64,000 nt of DNA, from assembly GCF_000772705.2 (NCBI RefSeq), contig NZ_JSBW02000027.1:124001-188000 (forward strand), written 5' to 3'. The notes under the pieces are model-generated. The model had not been told where the DNA came from and made no database searches. It was given only the letters and a program-made list of their open reading frames with translations. The DNA comes from Xanthomonas vasicola. Lineage in GTDB: Bacteria > Pseudomonadota > Gammaproteobacteria > Xanthomonadales > Xanthomonadaceae. The position numbers and the translations under genes were made by a program. Positions 61,133 to 64,000 of the stretch are shown here, piece by piece. Position 1 is the stretch's first letter, and every line of letters starts with the position of its first letter.

Positions 61133-63394
61133 GTGCCACAGCTCGATATGAAAACGTTTACAGCCCGCGAAAACCGCCCTCGCCCCTTGGTTCTTGCGGT
61201 CGTCATGGGGCTTGGCATCGCCCTGTCTGCACCATTGGCAGTCGCGCAAGGCGCACCGTCTTCGCAGCCGTGGATGGACACCGCGTTGACTGCAGATCAA
61301 CGCGCCGACCGCTTGCTGGCGCAACTGACCGAAGACGAAAAATTCCAGATGCTGCGCAGCTATTTCGGCCTGGGCACCGACAAGATTCCCAAGCCCGAAG
61401 GCGCGCTGGGTTCGGCTGGCTATGTGCCCGGTATTGCGCGCTTGGGCATCCCCGCGCAGCAGCTGGCCGACGCGGGCGTGGGCGTGACCAACCCCGGCGG
61501 CATCCGCAAGGGCGATTACGCCACCGCGATGCCGTCGGGCCCATCCACCGCATCGAGCTGGAACCGCCAACTGGCGTATGCCGGTGGCAAGACCATGGGC
61601 CGCGAATCCTGGCAACAGGGCTTCAACGTGTTGCTCGCCGGCAGCGTCAATCTGCAGCGCGACCCGCGTAACGGGCGCAATTTCGAATACGCCGGTGAAG
61701 ATCCGTTACTGGCCGGCAGCATGGTCGGCGAATCGATTCGCGGCGTGCAAAGCGAACATGTGCTATCGACGATGAAGCACTTCGCCCTCAACGACATGGA
61801 AACGCGGCGCAACTTCCACAGCGCGCAGATCGGCGAGCAGGCGATGCACGAATCCGACCTGCTGGCTTTCGAGATCGCACTGAAGATCGGCGACCCGGCC
61901 TCGGTGATGTGTTCGTACAACAAGATCAATGGCGTCTACGGTTGCGAGCACGATTACCTGCTCAACCAGGTGCTCAAGCAGGAATGGAAATACCCCGGGT
62001 ACGTGATGTCCGATTGGGGCGGCGTGCACAGCGGCTCCAAGGCAGCCTTGGCGGGACTGGATCAACAATCGGCCGGCGAAGTGTTCGATGCGGCGGTGTT
62101 CTTCGATGCGCCGTTGCGCATGGCAGTGTCTGCCGGCGTGGTGCCGCGCGCGCGCTTCGATGACATGGTCAAGCGCATCTTGCGCAGCCTGTTCGCGCAT
62201 GGCGCCTTCGATTACCCGACCCAGCGCCAGCCCATCGATGGCAAGGCCGGTCTGTTGGCTGCGCAACATGTAGCCGAAGAAGGCAGCGTCTTGCTGCGCA
62301 ACGAGCAGGCCATGTTGCCGTTGTCCAAGGACGTGCGCCGCATCGCCGTGATCGGCGGCTACGCCGACAAGGGCGTGATGTCCGGGGGCGGCTCCTCGCG
62401 CGTGGACTACACCATCAACGGCGGCAACGCGGTGCCCGGCATCACCCCGACCACCTGGCCTGGCCCGGTGATCATCCATCCGTCCTCGCCGCTGCAGGCA
62501 TTGCGTGCTGCCTTGCCGAACGCGCAGATCGATTACGTGGACGGCAAGGACCACGCCGCTGCCGCACGCGCCGCCAAGGCGGCCGATGTGGCGATAGTGT
62601 TCGCCACCCAATGGGCGGCCGAATCGGTGGACCTGCCGGACATGCGCTTGCCCGATAACCAGGACGCACTGATCGACGCGGTGGCCAAGGCCAACCCCAA
62701 GACCAGCGTGGTGCTGGAAACCAACGGACCGGTGCGCATGCCGTGGGCCGAACGCGTGCCGGCGGTGTTGCAAGCGTGGTACCCGGGCATTGGTGGCGGT
62801 GAGGCGATTGCCAACCTGCTGACCGGCGCGGTCAATCCTTCCGGCCATCTGCCGGTGACCTGGCCGGTGGACGAATCGCAGCTGCCGCGCCCATCGATTC
62901 CCGGCCTGGGCTTCAAGCCGGCCAAGCCGGGCGAAGACACAATCGACTACGCCATCGAAGGCGCCAATGTCGGCTACAAGTGGTTCGCCGCGCGCAAGCT
63001 GACCCCGCGTTATCCGTTCGGCCATGGCCTGTCGTACACGCAGTTCCGCATGGGTGGGCTGCGGGTGGAGGCGAACGGCAGCCAGCTCACCGCCAGCTTC
63101 GAAGTGGAAAACATCGGTCGGCGCGAAGGTGCTGCCGTGCCGCAGCTCTACGTCACCCTGCCCGACGGCCACGCCACCCCGCTGCGTCTGATTGGCTGGC
63201 AGAAGCTCACGCTCAAGCCGGGCGAAAAGCGCAGCCTGCAAGTGATTGCAGAGCCCAAGACGCTGGCCGACTTCGACGCCAATGCACGTCGCTGGACGAT
63301 TGCGGCGGGCACCTACCGCGTGCAACTGGCGCGCTCGGCGAGCGAACCGGTGCAGAGCGCGGAGGTCACTTTGCGGGCGGCACAGTTGCCGTAA
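61133..63394 (+). CDS. Secreted glycoside hydrolase family 3 beta-glucosidase
   Basis: A roughly 753-residue GH3 enzyme. Signal peptide LVLAVVMGLGIALSAPLAVAQG; N-terminal barrel with RDPRNGRNFEYAGEDPLLAG and HFALNDMETRR; nucleophile Asp in YVMSDWGGVHSG (about residue 290); the second domain has EEGSVLLRNEQAMLPL and AWYPGIGGGEAIANLL; a C-terminal fibronectin III-like domain ends it (GRREGAAVPQLYVTLPDG). It hydrolyses cello-oligosaccharides or related beta-glucosides. The GTG at 61133 with AAGGA upstream is my start; the ATG at 61148 is nearly as good. Confidence 0.93.
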   Translation: MPQLDMKTFTARENRPRPLVLAVVMGLGIALSAPLAVAQGAPSSQPWMDTALTADQRADRLLAQLTEDEKFQMLRSYFGLGTDKIPKPEGALGSAGYVPGIARLGIPAQQLADAGVGVTNPGGIRKGDYATAMPSGPSTASSWNRQLAYAGGKTMGRESWQQGFNVLLAGSVNLQRDPRNGRNFEYAGEDPLLAGSMVGESIRGVQSEHVLSTMKHFALNDMETRRNFHSAQIGEQAMHESDLLAFEIALKIGDPASVMCSYNKINGVYGCEHDYLLNQVLKQEWKYPGYVMSDWGGVHSGSKAALAGLDQQSAGEVFDAAVFFDAPLRMAVSAGVVPRARFDDMVKRILRSLFAHGAFDYPTQRQPIDGKAGLLAAQHVAEEGSVLLRNEQAMLPLSKDVRRIAVIGGYADKGVMSGGGSSRVDYTINGGNAVPGITPTTWPGPVIIHPSSPLQALRAALPNAQIDYVDGKDHAAAARAAKAADVAIVFATQWAAESVDLPDMRLPDNQDALIDAVAKANPKTSVVLETNGPVRMPWAERVPAVLQAWYPGIGGGEAIANLLTGAVNPSGHLPVTWPVDESQLPRPSIPGLGFKPAKPGEDTIDYAIEGANVGYKWFAARKLTPRYPFGHGLSYTQFRMGGLRVEANGSQLTASFEVENIGRREGAAVPQLYVTLPDGHATPLRLIGWQKLTLKPGEKRSLQVIAEPKTLADFDANARRWTIAAGTYRVQLARSASEPVQSAEVTLRAAQLP

Positions 63395-63491
63395 GCGCAC
63401 GCAGCGCACGCACTGACATGTGCGTGCGCCAGCTCGGGTTGGTCCGCTTGCCATGCGGCGCACGTCGCCACGAAAAAATGCGCAGGATGCG

Positions 63492-63520
63492 TTGACAGTC
63501 TTGCGCGCAGCTTGCACAAT
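63492..63520 (+). promoter_or_regulatory. Promoter of tRNA-Leu
   Basis: Perfect -35 TTGACA (63492-63497), 17-base spacer, and -10 CACAAT (63515-63520), predicting a start about 8 bases before the tRNA. Confidence 0.7.
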
Positions 63521-63534
63521 TCGCCCCCTGAGTC

Positions 63535-63621
63535 GCCCAGGTGGCGGAATTGGTAGACGCACTAGCTTCAGGTGCTAGCGGGGGCAACTTCGTGGAGGTT
63601 CGAGTCCTCTCCTGGGCACCA
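63535..63621 (+). tRNA. tRNA-Leu, anticodon CAG
   Basis: An 87-base class II tRNA with long variable arm. The acceptor stem GCCCAGG pairs with CCTGGGC; the anticodon stem CTAGC/GCTAG encloses loop TTCAGGT with anticodon CAG; the T-arm GGTTCGAGTCC is standard; CCA is encoded at 63619-63621. A terminator follows closely. tRNA 3' ends can serve as integration sites, but no integrase follows here. Confidence 0.97.
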
Positions 63622-63639
63622 CGACTCACGGTAGATCGT

Positions 63640-63666
63640 AAAAAACCTCGCTTCGGCGGGTTTTTT
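63640..63666 (+). terminator. Terminator of tRNA-Leu
   Basis: AAAAAACCTCGC faces GCGGGTTTTTT with one bulge around a TTCG-containing loop, ending in six T. It lies 18 bases after the tRNA. The 250 bases that follow (63667-63913) show no gene. Confidence 0.85.
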
Positions 63667-63913
63667 GCGTTTTAGCGGTTGTCTGATAGATGGCTCGCTG
63701 TCGTCACTCTCGTTTGACGACGACGCCCCAAAGCCGGCGAGCGCCAAGCGGCTCCGCGTCAGCGCACAACGCACTGGTCGCGACTTGCAGACAGTGCGGA
63801 GCTTCAGCGTGATCCAGCCCCTACCGTGCGACGCAGTGACTTTCGACACGCGTGGCTGGTCGTCACCACAGGTGCGTTGACGGCGCGAGTCTAGCAGCCC
63901 CTCAACAGGGGGC

Positions 63914-64000
63914 TCAGTGGCCCCCGGCCGCCGCTGCACCACCCGCACCCGCGCCGAACGGCGGTTTGGCCAGCCACAGCAAGAAGATGATCGCCAGGAA
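63914..64000 (-). CDS. Probable MFS (EmrB/DHA2-like) transporter, C-terminal end only
   Basis: The minus-strand frame is open from the window edge for 28 residues, FLAIIFLLWLAKPPFGAGAG followed by an Ala/Gly tail, then TGA at 63914-63916. A hydrophobic last helix followed by a Lys-Pro-Pro and a Gly/Ala tail matches the end of EmrB-type drug exporters in this genus. With so little sequence the family assignment is tentative. A short GC stem follows the stop codon. Confidence 0.5.
   Translation of the reverse strand, partial: FLAIIFLLWLAKPPFGAGAGGAAAAGGH

Noticed and set aside
63535-63914. tRNA-Leu as an occupied integration site
   Set aside because: No integrase or duplicated tRNA end is found in the remaining bases; a terminator and an ordinary transporter gene follow.

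Overview
The window is a 64 kb stretch of high-GC gammaproteobacterial chromosome that I assign to Xanthomonas. The grounds are the conserved order recN-fur-omlA-rnfH-ratA-smpB, a tmRNA encoding the tag ANDDNYGSDFAIAA, a Pseudomonas/Xanthomonas-type Fur, and intergenic repeats of the kind common in that genus. Species or pathovar cannot be decided from the sequence alone. Genes are dense, on both strands, and mostly ordinary core genes.

Layout. 1-3.5 kb: end of recN, divergent fur/omlA, the ratA-rnfH pair and smpB. 3.7-6.1 kb: an unusual protein joining an alpha/beta-hydrolase (lipase-like) domain to a complete subtilisin domain. 6.2-9.0 kb: tmRNA gene ssrA followed by the wreck of an integrated element (integrase N-terminus, a transposase tail, a nested and inactivated IS3-family element, one hypothetical gene). 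9.1-12.4 kb: two membrane-bound diguanylate cyclases. 12.6-21.5 kb: a MexEF-OprN-like RND efflux operon that includes two short-chain-dehydrogenase-like genes, with a divergent LysR regulator. 21.5-22.3 kb: a long stretch without a supportable gene. 22.4-34 kb: OmpA-like lipoprotein, photolyase, dnaB (with a DnaA-box cluster upstream), FMN reductase, asparagine synthetase, GST, a DUF3857/transglutaminase membrane protein and glutaryl-CoA dehydrogenase. 34-40.6 kb: glycine-zipper envelope proteins, tatD, tcdA, a c-type cytochrome, a cold-shock protein, a DUF456 protein and pldA. 40.8-50.2 kb: a broken Tat-exported carbonic anhydrase, GST, class I fumarase, an ABC exporter, fpr, glutathione peroxidase and dcp. 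50.6-54 kb: a secreted Gly/Ala-rich protein and a decayed subtilisin / ECF sigma / anti-sigma locus. 54-64 kb: MarR regulator, DUF3298 lipoprotein, GNAT, rhomboid, POT transporter, secreted M14 peptidase, GH3 beta-glucosidase, tRNA-Leu(CAG) and the end of a probable MFS transporter.

Themes. SmpB and tmRNA (trans-translation) flank the lipase-protease fusion. The POT transporter, Dcp, M14 peptidase and GH3 enzyme fit a bacterium that scavenges peptides and plant sugars. Several genes carry small disruptions (IS3 transposase, carbonic anhydrase, the subtilisin at 51.5-52.7 kb, its sigma factor). The three in the carbonic anhydrase are all single-base losses that shorten a short GC run, so both real decay and base-calling error should be kept in mind. 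No CRISPR array, rRNA or replication origin was seen. The most original object is the lipase-subtilisin fusion at 3677-6124.
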